From: Novosphingobium olei
Lineage (GTDB): Bacteria; Pseudomonadota; Alphaproteobacteria; Sphingomonadales; Sphingomonadaceae
NCBI RefSeq assembly: GCF_012927405.1
Contig: NZ_JABBGM010000004.1
Span: 62,001 to 126,000 of the forward strand
Direction: 5' to 3'
DNA length: 64,000 nucleotides
Positions 9,521 to 18,898 of this stretch are shown one piece after another. The position numbers were made by a program, and so were the translations under genes. The notes beneath the pieces are model-generated. The model was not told where the DNA came from. It saw only the letters and a program-made list of their open reading frames with translations, and did not search any database. Within the stretch, counting starts at the first letter, position 1; every line of letters starts with the position of its first letter.

Positions 9521-11731
9521 ATGACCATTGCCATGACAATGAAAGTGGAAACCGAACCGATGCGATCGCCAAGTGGCGCCGAAACTGACGCTGCTGCAGA
9601 GGTGAAGCCTCCAATCGAACGCTTCTTCAACCGAGAGCTGAGCTGGCTCCAGTTCAACCGCCGCGTGCTCGCCGAAGCCCAGAACAAGAGCTACCCACTG
9701 CTGGAGCGTCTGCGCTTCCTGTCGATTTCCGGCAGCAACCTGGACGAATTCATGATGGTGCGCGTGGCCGGTCTTGCCGGGCAGGTCCGCCAGCAGATCG
9801 AGGAGATCTCGATCGACGGGTTGACGCCGGGACAACAGCTGCAGGCGATCAACGGCGCGGTTTCCGATCTCGTCCACGAACAGCACGCGATCCTGGCGTC
9901 GCTTTCGCGGCAGCTCGAGAAGGCCGGCGTCCGCCTGATCAACGATCGCCGCCTTGAAAAGCACGAGGCCGAATGGCTGGCGCAGTACTTCGAACAGCAC
10001 ATGCTGCCTGCTCTGACCCCGCAGGCGATCGATCCGGCGCACCCGTTTCCGTTCATCGCGAACCAGGGGACCGGCATCCTGTTTTCGCTGACCCGCGCGG
10101 CTGACGGCGCGCAAGTGCGCGAAATGATCGTGATCCCGCCTGCCTTCCCCCGGTTCGTCCGCCTGCCCGGCAAGGAAGGCGCGTGGATCGCGATCGAGGA
10201 CATGATCCGCCGAAAGGCTGCGCGGCTGTTCCCCGGATTCAAGATCAACGGGAGCGGCGTCTTCCGCGTGCTGCGCGACAGCGACATGGAAATCGAGGAA
10301 GACGCAGAGGACCTTGTTCGCCATTTCCGCACGGCGATCCAGCGTCGCCGCCGCGGCAAGGTCATCCTGCTTCAATTGCAGGCCGACTTCGATCCCGGCG
10401 CGGAGGAACTGCTGCGCGAGAAGCTGCGGCTCGACCACGCGCTGGTCCTGAAGTCGCCCGGTCTCGTTTCGATGACCGGCCTTGCCGCGATCGTCGAAGA
10501 GGAACGGCCCGATCTCAAGTTCGAGCCCTATTCACCGCGCTATCCCGAGCGGATCCTCGAGCATGATGGCGACTGCTTCGCTGCCATTCGCGAAAAGGAC
10601 ATCGTGATCCACCACCCGTTCGAAAGCTTCGACGTGGTGATCGATTTCCTCAGGCAGGCCGCATCCGATCCTGACGTGGTGGCGATCAAGCAGACGCTGT
10701 ATCGCGCCGGCAAACAGTCTGCCGTGATCGCCGCGCTGATCGCGGCTGCCGAGGCGGGCAAATCGGTGACCGCCGTGGTGGAGCTCAAGGCACGGTTCGA
10801 CGAAGAACAGAACCTGATGTGGGCCAGCCAGCTGGAACGCGCAGGCGTGCAGGTAATCTACGGCTTCGTCGACTGGAAGACTCACGCGAAGGTTTCGATG
10901 GTGGTGCGCCGCGAGGGCGATGGATACCGCACGTACTGCCACTTCGGCACCGGCAACTATCACCCGGTCACCGCGCGGGTGTACACAGACCTGTCCTTCT
11001 TCACTGCCGACCCCCGCTTTGGCCGCGATGCTGGGCAACTGTTTAATTTCATCACCGGCTACATCGAGCCGCGCGGAACGGAGATGCTGGCGATTTCGCC
11101 CGTCGGCCTGCGGCGCAAGCTTTACGAATGCATCGACCGCGAGATCGCCTTCGCCAAGGCGGGCAAGGCCGGCGCCATATGGGCGAAGCTGAATTCGCTG
11201 ACCGACAGCCAGCTCATCAACCGGCTTTATGAGGCCAGTTCTGCCGGGGTCGAGATCGCGCTGGTCGTGCGCGGAATCTGCTGCCTTCGCCCCGGCGTGC
11301 CCGGGCTGTCCGAGCGGATCACCGTGAAGTCGATCATCGGCCGTTTCCTCGAACACAGCCGCATATGGGCGTTCGGCAACGGCGCCGCCCTGCCCAATCG
11401 GCGCGCCCGGGTGTTTCTCACCTCGGCCGACGGCATGATGCGCAATCTCGACCGCCGCGTCGAAGTCATGGTGCCGGTGCGGAACCGGACAGTGCATGAT
11501 CAGGTTCTGGATCAGGTGATGCTGGCAAACCTGATCGATACCGAGCAAAGCTGGCGGCTTGAGGCCGACGGGAATTATCACCGGATCGGCGATGTGACCA
11601 AGCCGTTCAATGTCCACCGCTATTTCATGACCAACCCCTCGCTTTCCGGGCGAGGCGCTGCGCTTACCAAAGGGCGAAAGGTACCGAAGCTTGCGTTGCG
11701 CCGGGGGGGCGCTACGGCAAAGCACGATTAG
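9521..11731 (+). CDS. ppk: Polyphosphate kinase Ppk1
   Basis: The product is a 736-residue cytosolic/membrane-peripheral enzyme that polymerises the gamma phosphate of ATP into polyphosphate and can run in reverse. The N domain begins at RFFNRELSWLQFNRRVL. The active-site region holds the phosphorylated histidine in WKTHAK (His about 455) and the second conserved histidine in FLEHSRI (His about 612), with the HFGTGNYH and RFGRDAGQLFNFITGY motifs between them. Length matches the family. The first codons contain several ATGs (9521, 9533, 9539, 9560), so the exact start is uncertain by about 13 residues. Ppx follows after 17 bases, pairing synthesis with breakdown. Confidence 0.96.
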   Translation: MTIAMTMKVETEPMRSPSGAETDAAAEVKPPIERFFNRELSWLQFNRRVLAEAQNKSYPLLERLRFLSISGSNLDEFMMVRVAGLAGQVRQQIEEISIDGLTPGQQLQAINGAVSDLVHEQHAILASLSRQLEKAGVRLINDRRLEKHEAEWLAQYFEQHMLPALTPQAIDPAHPFPFIANQGTGILFSLTRAADGAQVREMIVIPPAFPRFVRLPGKEGAWIAIEDMIRRKAARLFPGFKINGSGVFRVLRDSDMEIEEDAEDLVRHFRTAIQRRRRGKVILLQLQADFDPGAEELLREKLRLDHALVLKSPGLVSMTGLAAIVEEERPDLKFEPYSPRYPERILEHDGDCFAAIREKDIVIHHPFESFDVVIDFLRQAASDPDVVAIKQTLYRAGKQSAVIAALIAAAEAGKSVTAVVELKARFDEEQNLMWASQLERAGVQVIYGFVDWKTHAKVSMVVRREGDGYRTYCHFGTGNYHPVTARVYTDLSFFTADPRFGRDAGQLFNFITGYIEPRGTEMLAISPVGLRRKLYECIDREIAFAKAGKAGAIWAKLNSLTDSQLINRLYEASSAGVEIALVVRGICCLRPGVPGLSERITVKSIIGRFLEHSRIWAFGNGAALPNRRARVFLTSADGMMRNLDRRVEVMVPVRNRTVHDQVLDQVMLANLIDTEQSWRLEADGNYHRIGDVTKPFNVHRYFMTNPSLSGRGAALTKGRKVPKLALRRGGATAKHD

Positions 11732-11748
11732 CCCGGCGCACGAGGATC

Positions 11749-13230
11749 ATGGCCACCAATCGCAAGAAGCCCATCGTCGTCCCGCCACGCGCGACCATCG
11801 ATATCGGCTCCAACACCGTGCGCCTCGTGATCTACGGGGGACCTGCGCGTGCGCCTGCGGTCCTGCACAACGAAAAGGTCACGGCGCGGCTCGGCAAGGC
11901 GGTTGCTGAAACGGGTCTGCTGTCGGAAAAGGCGCGAAACGCGGCGCTCGCATCGCTGCGCAGGTATCGCGCGCTGCTTCGCCTGAAGGGCGTGGAACAG
12001 ATCGAAGTCGTGGCAACGGCCGCCGTGCGCGATGCGGCGAACGGACAGGAGTTTCTGGCGGCGGTGGAGGCCATGGGCTTTGCCCCCCGCCTTCTTTCGG
12101 GTGAGGAAGAGGCGGTTACCAGCGCGCACGGTGTGATCGGCGCGTTTCCGCAAGCCAAGGGCGTGGTCGGCGATCTTGGCGGCGGCAGCCTGGAACTGGT
12201 CGACATCGAAAACGGGCAATGTCGGCACGGCATCTCCATGCCGCTGGGCACGCTGCGTCTGCCGGCGTTGCGGGCGGAAGGCGAAGTGGCATTTGCGCGC
12301 AAGGTTGCCAAGGCGCTCACCAAGGCCGACTGGCAAGTCGAGCCCGGTTCGACGCTCTACCTAGTGGGTGGGTCGCTGCGGGCCTTCGCCCGATACGCCA
12401 TGGACCATGCAGGCTGGCCGATCGACGATCCACATGGTTTTGCCATCGATGCAGCCGCGGCGGACAAGCTTGCGCGTCCCCTCGCCCGGGTCAGTCCGGA
12501 AAGCTTGGCGCCGATCGCCAATGTCTCAGCTTCGCGTCTTGCGGGCCTTCCTGATGCGGCCGCGTTGATCAGCGTGCTGGTAAAGACCCTGCAACCCTCC
12601 CGCCTGGTCTTCTCCGCCTGGGGGCTGCGCGAAGGGTTGCTATGGGAAGCAATGCCGGCCCATGTCCGCTCACAGGATCCGCTGGTGGCGGGCATTGCCG
12701 ACTTCGTCCGCGACGAAGGAATCTCGCCTGGAACGGCGACGATGGTTGCGGGATGGACGGCCAGTGCGTCGCTATCCGACGGTGCGGAGCGCCGCGAGCG
12801 CCTGCGGCTTTCGGCAATCATGCTTTGCCTTGCCTCCGCCATGGTCGAACCCAACCTGCGCCCGGACCTCGCCCGGGACTGGGCACTGCGCAAGCGCTGG
12901 ATCGGCGCGAGTGCGCGCGACCGGGCGATGCTTGCCGCCGCGCTCGTCGCCAACACTGGCAAGACCGAATTGCCGCAGGACCTGCTGCGGATCGCTTCGG
13001 AAGAGCAGTTGCGTGAAGCCGTCGCCTGGGGCCTCGCAACCCGGCTGTGCCGCCGGTTCAGCGGCTGCACTGCGCAAGGCCTGACCGGAAGTTCGCTGCA
13101 CGCAGAAGGGGACAGGCTAATCCTTACCGTCAGCGATGAAATCGCAGCGCTGGTGAACGATGGCACCGAGCGCGACTTGCGGGCACTTGCCAACTTCATG
13201 GCGCTCAAGCCCGAAATCCGCATCGGATAG
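11749..13230 (+). CDS. ppx: Exopolyphosphatase (Ppx/GppA family)
   Basis: The product is a 493-residue Ppx/GppA phosphatase of the ASKHA fold that releases phosphate from polyphosphate ends or hydrolyses pppGpp. Visible are the first phosphate loop ATIDIGSNTVRLVIY, the conserved RDAANGQEFLA region, the catalytic SGEEEAVTSAHGV and the second phosphate loop VVGDLGGGSLELVDI. The C-terminal part (from about residue 300) is the helical HD-like regulatory domain. The placement behind ppk in one operon supports polyphosphate turnover as the main role; GppA activity cannot be excluded from sequence. Confidence 0.93.
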   Translation: MATNRKKPIVVPPRATIDIGSNTVRLVIYGGPARAPAVLHNEKVTARLGKAVAETGLLSEKARNAALASLRRYRALLRLKGVEQIEVVATAAVRDAANGQEFLAAVEAMGFAPRLLSGEEEAVTSAHGVIGAFPQAKGVVGDLGGGSLELVDIENGQCRHGISMPLGTLRLPALRAEGEVAFARKVAKALTKADWQVEPGSTLYLVGGSLRAFARYAMDHAGWPIDDPHGFAIDAAAADKLARPLARVSPESLAPIANVSASRLAGLPDAAALISVLVKTLQPSRLVFSAWGLREGLLWEAMPAHVRSQDPLVAGIADFVRDEGISPGTATMVAGWTASASLSDGAERRERLRLSAIMLCLASAMVEPNLRPDLARDWALRKRWIGASARDRAMLAAALVANTGKTELPQDLLRIASEEQLREAVAWGLATRLCRRFSGCTAQGLTGSSLHAEGDRLILTVSDEIAALVNDGTERDLRALANFMALKPEIRIG

Positions 13231-13304
13231 GCGCAGAACGGCGTATTGCGGAAAGCGTCCGCGCCCGACACCTTCCCTGCACAAGGCTTTCGGGGACCGA
13301 CCGG

Positions 13305-13913
13305 ATGAGAATACCGCTTGCCGCCGCAGGGTTGATGCTGGCCCTGGCTGGCGCTCTTCCCGCAGCAGCGCAAGAGCTGTCGGCCAAGGCCGGTTCGCCA
13401 GCCCCGCAGTTCGTGCCCGCAGACTTTGCCCCACCTGCCAGGATCGAAGGCCCGGGATTTGTCCTTGTGCCGCTTGGGCCCGCCTTGGTGAAGATCGATT
13501 TCGACGCCTACATGTCCTCGATCGAACACCTCCAGCGCACCTTCACCCGTAGTAACGATTGGCCGACCGCCGGCATATCCGATGCTGATGCGTTGAAGGA
13601 CATGGAGACGGAGCAGGCCCGGTTCAGCGCCCGCACGTCGTTTGCCTATTCGGTGTTGACGCCGGACGGAAAGCGCGAGCGGGGCTGCGTCTACGTCTAT
13701 CCCAGCCCCGTGCCCGGCTACGATGCGTTGGTGCAGCTTTGGGTGACGAAGGCAGAGTACGACGCAGGGTTCGATGCCAAACTGCAGGACTGGGTGTCGG
13801 CGTGGATCGCCAAGGACTGGCCGTTCCGCACGGTAGCCTATCCCGGCCGCGCAATCCCGTGGGCAACTTGGGACACGCTGATCGCATCGGCGAGGAAGGG
13901 TGCCGGCTCCTGA
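13305..13913 (+). CDS. Exported protein of unknown function
   Basis: The product is a 202-residue protein with a signal peptide (MRIPLAAAGLMLALAGALPAAAQ), so it is probably periplasmic. The C-terminal half contains FAYSVLTPDGKRERGCVYVYPSP followed by LVQLWVTKAEY and WIAKDWPF. This pattern recalls a group of exported proteins sometimes annotated as GNAT-like, but no acetyl-CoA loop is evident, so no activity is claimed. It starts 74 bases after ppx on the same strand and converges with the dipeptidase gene, one base apart. A link to polyphosphate metabolism is possible by position only. Confidence 0.7.
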   Translation: MRIPLAAAGLMLALAGALPAAAQELSAKAGSPAPQFVPADFAPPARIEGPGFVLVPLGPALVKIDFDAYMSSIEHLQRTFTRSNDWPTAGISDADALKDMETEQARFSARTSFAYSVLTPDGKRERGCVYVYPSPVPGYDALVQLWVTKAEYDAGFDAKLQDWVSAWIAKDWPFRTVAYPGRAIPWATWDTLIASARKGAGS

Positions 13914-13914
13914 A

Positions 13915-15141
13915 TCAGGATGACGTGGCCGCGGCGGATTCGCGTGCGGCTTCCGCTTCGGCAGCGGCAAGCACGCGCAGGACATTGCCCGACCAGATCT
14001 TGGCGATGTCGGCTTCGCTGTAGCCGGCGGCGAGCAGGGCAGCGGTAACCTTCGGCAGGTCAGCGACGTCCTCCATCCCCTCGACACCACCGCCGCCATC
14101 CCAGTCCGCGCCGATACCGACATGGTCGGGACCGATGAGCTTCAGCGCGTGAAGCATGTTGGCCATGAACAGGTCAAACGTGGCGCGGCCACGTTCGGGA
14201 TAGGCCTTGTCGATGGCACGCCGCTCGGCGAGGAAAGCGGCATACTGTTCGGCCGGCAGCGCCCTGCCCTCGGGATATCTCGCCTCGAGCGCCTTCAGCG
14301 CCGCTTCGCGCTCGGGGTTGGGCTCGGCCTTTCGGAGGTACACCGAGTTGATCTGGATGACGCCGCCTTGTGCAGCGAGCGCGCGCAACTGGTCGTCCGA
14401 CACGTTGCGCGGGTGGTCGTAGATCGCGCGACAGCCCGAATGCGACAGGATGATGGGGGACTTCGACAGCCGCAGCGCATCTGCGAGCGCGGCATCGGAG
14501 CTGTGCGACAGGTCGGGGACAACGCCCAGACGGTTCATCTCGGCCAGCAGCTGCACGCCAAGCGGGCTCAGACCATCCCACTTCGGCTTGTCGGTTGCAC
14601 TGTCGGCATACTGGTTGGTGCGAAAGTGTGCGAAGCCGGAAATCCGCACGCCGAGGCGGTAGAACGTCTGCAGCAGGCCGGGATCATCGCCCAGCGGCCA
14701 GGCGTTCTCGATCGAAAGGTAGACGACCCGCCGGCCCGCAGCCTTGATGCGGGCGGCATCGTCGGCCTTGTCCGCCAAGGCAAAGGCTTCGGGATGGGCG
14801 GCAACCATCTCGTGGATCTGCACGGCGCGGTGAAAGGCAAAATCCCGCGCCTTCGCGGTCGAAACAGGATCGAGGGGCCCTTGTGGGGTGTAGATCGCCC
14901 AGAAACCGCCATCCAGGCCACCGCGTTTCATGCGCGGCAAATCGACCTGCGTGTAATCGCCTTTGTGTTCGGCGACGATGGACCAGCCCGGTATTTCCAG
15001 GGATGCCGGCGTGTCGAGGTGGGTGTCGAGCGTGAGCAAGCGATCCTGCAGCCGGGGCGGTGCCTTCGCCTGCGCCCCGTCTGCGCCGAGCGACACGGCA
15101 AGGGCAACGAGGGCGAGTGTGGAAAGTCTGAAGGATATCAT
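13915..15141 (-). CDS. Exported membrane dipeptidase (peptidase M19)
   Basis: The product is a 408-residue binuclear-zinc dipeptidase of the renal dipeptidase family, which cleaves dipeptides including D-residue ones. Metal-ligand motifs visible are LTLDTHLDTP (HxD), the bridging glutamate in YLSIENAWPLG, and the histidines in PDLSHSSDAALADAL and ILSHSGCRAIYDHPRN; GIGADWDGGG carries the late aspartate. I start at the ATG at 15141, because it begins a normal signal peptide (MISFRLSTLALVALAVSLGADGAQA). An upstream in-frame ATG would bury that signal behind 31 residues. It is predicted periplasmic. Confidence 0.9.
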   Translation of the reverse strand: MISFRLSTLALVALAVSLGADGAQAKAPPRLQDRLLTLDTHLDTPASLEIPGWSIVAEHKGDYTQVDLPRMKRGGLDGGFWAIYTPQGPLDPVSTAKARDFAFHRAVQIHEMVAAHPEAFALADKADDAARIKAAGRRVVYLSIENAWPLGDDPGLLQTFYRLGVRISGFAHFRTNQYADSATDKPKWDGLSPLGVQLLAEMNRLGVVPDLSHSSDAALADALRLSKSPIILSHSGCRAIYDHPRNVSDDQLRALAAQGGVIQINSVYLRKAEPNPEREAALKALEARYPEGRALPAEQYAAFLAERRAIDKAYPERGRATFDLFMANMLHALKLIGPDHVGIGADWDGGGGVEGMEDVADLPKVTAALLAAGYSEADIAKIWSGNVLRVLAAAEAEAARESAAATSS

Positions 15142-15303
15142 CGCGACCATAGCACCGCAGGGAGCGTGGCGAGTCAAATCCGTTGTGCAAGCCCGTTGAA
15201 GGATAATGAAGTCTGACATCGAGTTAACTACCATTCACATCGGACCATGTTATAAATCACGCTCCGCACTTGCGAAGAAAGTGCGGCGCCCGGGGGGCTG
15301 CAA

Positions 15304-15615
15304 ATGAATTCGCCCGAACGCAAGACGGATCAGATAGAGCGCCGCTCTCCCCGGCGTGTGCTCAACGTGCGTGCCCAGTATCGTCGACGGGTTGCCCGCC
15401 TTGGGGCGGATGTGATCGACCTTTCGCTACATGGCTTGCGGCTGAGTTGTGCAGACCGTCTGGACGTTGGCGAAACGGTATGGGTTACATTGCCCGGACT
15501 TGAGCCCCGCCGTGCGATCGTCATGTGGTCGCAAGGGTTCATCGCGGGCTGTTCGTTTCCCGAACCGCTCCACCCCGCCATCTATGACGCGATCATCGCG
15601 CGGTGCGGCGCCTGA
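15304..15615 (+). CDS. PilZ-domain protein
   Basis: The product is a 103-residue single-domain PilZ protein, a c-di-GMP receptor type. The binding motif RxxxR is present as RRSPRR (residues 13-18) and the second motif as DLSLHG (about 39-44), followed by the beta-barrel with VMWSQGFIAGCSF. It stands alone between the dipeptidase and the flavoprotein genes. A HD-GYP gene lies 2 kb away, so local c-di-GMP signalling is plausible. The downstream target is unknown. Confidence 0.85.
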   Translation: MNSPERKTDQIERRSPRRVLNVRAQYRRRVARLGADVIDLSLHGLRLSCADRLDVGETVWVTLPGLEPRRAIVMWSQGFIAGCSFPEPLHPAIYDAIIARCGA

Positions 15616-15652
15616 GCAGCTTTTCTTGGCGGCCTCCACCGTCTAGGGCAGA

Positions 15653-17302
15653 ATGATGCTCCGCCTGACCGAACTGAAACTTGCCCTCGACCACACACCG
15701 GAGGAACTGGAGCGCGCGATCTGCGAACGGCTCGAGATCGAACAGGCCGATCTGGTCCGGTTTGCCGTCGCAAGGCGCGGCAATGATGCACGCAAAAAGT
15801 CGGCAATCAAGCTTGTCTATGCGATCGACGCGACCGTCAGGGACGAACCCGCCGTCCTTGCGCGCCATGTCGATGATCAGCACGTGCGCCCCTCGCCGGA
15901 TACTAGCTATCGCTTTCCCGTCATGGCTCCTCACGACTGGTCGGGACTGCGGCCGGTGGTGATCGGCGCGGGCCCCTGCGGCCTGCTTGCTGCGCTGATC
16001 CTGGCGCAGATGGGATTGAAGCCGATCATTATCGAGCGCGGCAAGGCCGTGCGCGAGCGCACCAAGGATACCTGGGGCCTGTGGCGGCGCTCGGTACTGA
16101 CGCCGGAATCGAACGTGCAGTTCGGCGAAGGCGGCGCAGGAACCTTTTCCGACGGAAAGCTCTACAGCCGGATCAAGGACCCGCGCCACCTTGGCCGCAA
16201 GGTGCTGGTCGAATTCGTGAAGGCGGGCGCACCGGACGACATCCTGACCGAAGCGCATCCGCACATCGGCACATTTCGCCTCGTGACCATGGTGATGTCG
16301 ATCCGTGAAACGATCGAAAGCCTTGGAGGAGAATATCGCTTTCAGACCCGCGTCGAGGACTTCGAGGTAGAGGAACGGGACGGCGCGCGGAAGCTAAAGG
16401 GCCTGCATCTTTCGAACGGCGAATTCCTGCCAGCCAGTCACGTGATCATGGCGGTGGGCCATTCGGCGCGCGATACCTTCCAGGTCCTGCACGATCGCGG
16501 TGTGCACGTGGAGGCGAAGCCCTTTGCCATTGGTGTGCGCATCGAACATCCGCAGAGCTGGATCGACAAGGCGCGCTATGGCCCCTTCGCCGGCAACGAC
16601 ATACTGGGGGCTGCGGCCTACGCCCTGTCGCATCAGGCGAAATCGACTGGCCGCACGGTCTACAGCTTCTGCATGTGCCCGGGCGGCCGCGTCGTTGCCG
16701 CCACCAGCGAGGAAGGCCGCGTCGTTACCAACGGCATGAGCCAGTATTCGCGCGCAGAATTCAACGCTAACTCGGGGCTTGTAGTCGATATCGACCCTTC
16801 TCGCGACTACCCGGGAGGCCCCTTGGCTGGCGTCGCCTTCCAGCGCAAATGGGAAAGCCTTGCGTTCACCGCCGGCGGATCGAACTACAAGGCGCCCGGC
16901 CAGAAGCTGTCCGATGTGCTGGCGGGCCGGGCGTCGAGCGGCGAATTTGGCGCCGTCGTGCCCAGCTATCAGCCCGGAGTTCAATTGACCGACCTTGCGC
17001 AGTGCCTGCCCGATTATGTGATGCAATCATTCCGCGAGGCGCTTCCGGTGTTCGGCCGCCAGGTCCCGGGGTACGATCATCCGGACGTTATCCTGACCGG
17101 GGTCGAGACCCGCACGTCCTCACCCGTGCGGATTCGGCGCGGCGACGATTTCCAGAGCATCAACACCGCCGGGCTCTATCCCGCGGGCGAAGGGGCCGGG
17201 TATGCGGGCGGCATTCTTTCAGCGGCAGTGGACGGCATCAAGGTGGCAGAAGCGCTCGCGCTCGATCTTTTGCAGCGCGAAAAAATGTCCGTCAGCGCCT
17301 GA
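15653..17302 (+). CDS. FAD-dependent oxidoreductase of the COG2509 type
   Basis: The product is a 549-residue flavoprotein. An N-terminal region of about 95 residues precedes the FAD-binding Rossmann motif PVVIGAGPCGLLAALILAQMG; later motifs include VQFGEGGAGTFSDGKLYSRIKD, HVIMAVGHSARDTF and the C-terminal FAD contact AGLYPAGEGAGYAGGILSAAVDG. These are typical of the widespread 'uncharacterized FAD-dependent dehydrogenase' family (COG2509), whose substrate has not been established. Two ATGs open the frame (15653, 15656). The gene is monocistronic: PilZ upstream, a terminator 160 bases downstream. Confidence 0.85.
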   Translation: MMLRLTELKLALDHTPEELERAICERLEIEQADLVRFAVARRGNDARKKSAIKLVYAIDATVRDEPAVLARHVDDQHVRPSPDTSYRFPVMAPHDWSGLRPVVIGAGPCGLLAALILAQMGLKPIIIERGKAVRERTKDTWGLWRRSVLTPESNVQFGEGGAGTFSDGKLYSRIKDPRHLGRKVLVEFVKAGAPDDILTEAHPHIGTFRLVTMVMSIRETIESLGGEYRFQTRVEDFEVEERDGARKLKGLHLSNGEFLPASHVIMAVGHSARDTFQVLHDRGVHVEAKPFAIGVRIEHPQSWIDKARYGPFAGNDILGAAAYALSHQAKSTGRTVYSFCMCPGGRVVAATSEEGRVVTNGMSQYSRAEFNANSGLVVDIDPSRDYPGGPLAGVAFQRKWESLAFTAGGSNYKAPGQKLSDVLAGRASSGEFGAVVPSYQPGVQLTDLAQCLPDYVMQSFREALPVFGRQVPGYDHPDVILTGVETRTSSPVRIRRGDDFQSINTAGLYPAGEGAGYAGGILSAAVDGIKVAEALALDLLQREKMSVSA

Positions 17303-17425
17303 ATGGCATTTAGCTACGGCGGCAAAAGTCAGCGTTTCCAGGCCTGCATTCGTATGATTGCATAAACTGCAACATCAATTGCTCTGTTCGCACTTGCACA
17401 AAATCCGAGTCGGGGACACATAGGA

Positions 17426-17492
17426 CAGGCCTTTCAGGCATCCTCTCCCAAGACTTCAAAGGGCCGCCCGGGCAACCAGGCGGCCCCTTTTT
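17426..17492 (+). ncRNA. Candidate small RNA ending at a terminator
   Basis: The spacer after the flavoprotein gene contains a promoter-like TTGCAC (17394-17399), a CACATAG-like -10 about 18 bases later, a C-rich single-stranded stretch with CCTCTCC (an anti-Shine-Dalgarno-like motif common in alphaproteobacterial sRNAs) and a strong terminator. A transcript of about 65-75 nt would result. It could equally be the 3' UTR of the upstream gene. No known RNA family is recognised. Confidence 0.3.
17461..17492 (+). terminator. Rho-independent terminator
   Basis: An 8-bp perfect GC stem (GGGCCGCC at 17461-17468 with GGCGGCCC at 17479-17486), a 10-base loop and a run of six T from 17488 form a classic terminator on the plus strand. 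It closes the flavoprotein gene or the candidate small RNA, just before the convergent HD-GYP gene. Confidence 0.85.
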
Positions 17493-17522
17493 TGTCCAGC
17501 GCCTGCAAAGTCGCTTGCAGGC

Positions 17523-18821
17523 TCACGACGCTCCGCGCTCGACGGCACCAAGCAGAGAGGCGCGCAGCGCCGCCACATCGCCGAGGCCGAGCGCAACTGG
17601 ATCTGCGATGCCGACAATCTCGTCCTCGCCATAGCACTGCGACAGCACGATCGTCGCCTGACGGACAGCGCTGCCTTGGCGCAGCGAATGAAAAACGCGG
17701 ACCGTTGGTTTGGCGTTGTCGGTCGGGTCCTCGTCGACGACCATTGCCACCCGTTCCGATCGCAGTACCACCAGCGATCCGATCGGATAGACACCGACGC
17801 TGTCGATGAAGTGCCGGATCACCTCGCCATCAAGCGCCGGTTCCATCGCCTGCAAGGCCAGAATGGCTTGGGCAGGATCGAGAGCCTCACCTCCCGCCAG
17901 CCCATTCACCAGCGTATCATAGCTGTCACAGACCGCTGCCATGCGTGAAATTACATCGAGATCCTCCGCGCCAAGGCGATAGGGATAGCCGCTGCCATCA
18001 AGGCGTTCGTGATGGCGAAGGCAGGCCCTCAGCACCTGGTCGGGTATGTCGCCCGCGGCCTTGAGCAGGGCGTGACCCAGAACCACGTGTCCATCACGCA
18101 GATCGTCGGGCAGCCGGCTGTAATCGCCGTCCTGCGGCAAGGCATCCGGGGGCAGCTGCCCCACGCCAATGTCCATCAGCAGCCCCGCCATGCCGGCCTC
18201 GCGGGTGTCGAGCGGCGTCAACCGCATCGTCCGCGCCAGCGCGATCATCAGGGCACTGACGGCCAGCGAGTGCCGGTAGATGTTCCCCCCATCCTGCTGA
18301 CAACGGAGCAGACCGTTGAACGCATAGAGATTGCGCTGGATCGACGCATAGATGTCTTCGATCAGCGGCTCGACATCGCTTGCCGCGAGCGTCTTGCCCA
18401 GGCGCGCTTCGAGAAACAGCTTGTTGACGACGCGCCCCGCCCGCCCCGCAACCTGCCGCGCCGCGCCGAATTCTGCCGCGGTACTCGTGCCCACAGCGCG
18501 CATGGCAGTCGCCGGTGGCAGACGGTTTCCGCTTACCGGCGACCGCCTGGCCTGGCCGAAGCTGGCCCGAGGCATCGATGTCTGAATTGGTTTATGGCGC
18601 TCTGCCATGCCAGGCGCCGCCATGCGGGCACGAGACACGTCGGCGCCGCGCGCCGTGTCGATGATCACGGCAGGCACCGCGCTGTCGCGCAGGGACTGGA
18701 GCAGATCTTCATCCTCAAGCAGGAAGCGCGATTTCCAGAAGGGGTGCTTGAACCAGCTCCCTTCCAGCTTGTGGATGAACATTCCCAGTCGGACTTCGTT
18801 TGTTTCGACGCGCTTGAGCAT
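17523..18821 (-). CDS. HD-GYP domain protein with DUF3391, degenerate HD motif
   Basis: The product is a 432-residue cytoplasmic protein. Residues 1-60 match DUF3391 (LKRVETNEVRLGMFIHKLEGSWF). A low-complexity linker follows, then a HD-GYP c-di-GMP phosphodiesterase domain from about 170. His184 and the HHERLDGSGYP motif (270-280) are present, but the defining HD pair is Met-Asp (LLMDIG, 216-217), so one metal ligand is missing. Catalysis may be weak or lost, leaving c-di-GMP sensing. It may belong with the nearby PilZ protein. The family call is firm; activity is uncertain. Confidence 0.88.
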   Translation of the reverse strand: MLKRVETNEVRLGMFIHKLEGSWFKHPFWKSRFLLEDEDLLQSLRDSAVPAVIIDTARGADVSRARMAAPGMAERHKPIQTSMPRASFGQARRSPVSGNRLPPATAMRAVGTSTAAEFGAARQVAGRAGRVVNKLFLEARLGKTLAASDVEPLIEDIYASIQRNLYAFNGLLRCQQDGGNIYRHSLAVSALMIALARTMRLTPLDTREAGMAGLLMDIGVGQLPPDALPQDGDYSRLPDDLRDGHVVLGHALLKAAGDIPDQVLRACLRHHERLDGSGYPYRLGAEDLDVISRMAAVCDSYDTLVNGLAGGEALDPAQAILALQAMEPALDGEVIRHFIDSVGVYPIGSLVVLRSERVAMVVDEDPTDNAKPTVRVFHSLRQGSAVRQATIVLSQCYGEDEIVGIADPVALGLGDVAALRASLLGAVERGAS

Positions 18822-18898
18822 GCCCCGGACCGCAAATGGTTGTATCCGCTAGCTATCTCTTCTCCGCTTCGAAGCCCGCTTCCGCTGACTAGCTAAAA

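Noticed and set aside
9480..9545. Possible Pho box before ppk (TGTAAC...TGACAC; ATGACCA...ATGACAA)
   Set aside because: The half-repeats are spaced 10 and 12 bases apart instead of 11 and match the consensus poorly.
12357..14123. A 588-residue minus-strand frame over ppx and the next gene
   Set aside because: It spans two real plus-strand genes and the gap between them, with Ser/Arg-rich low-complexity sequence.
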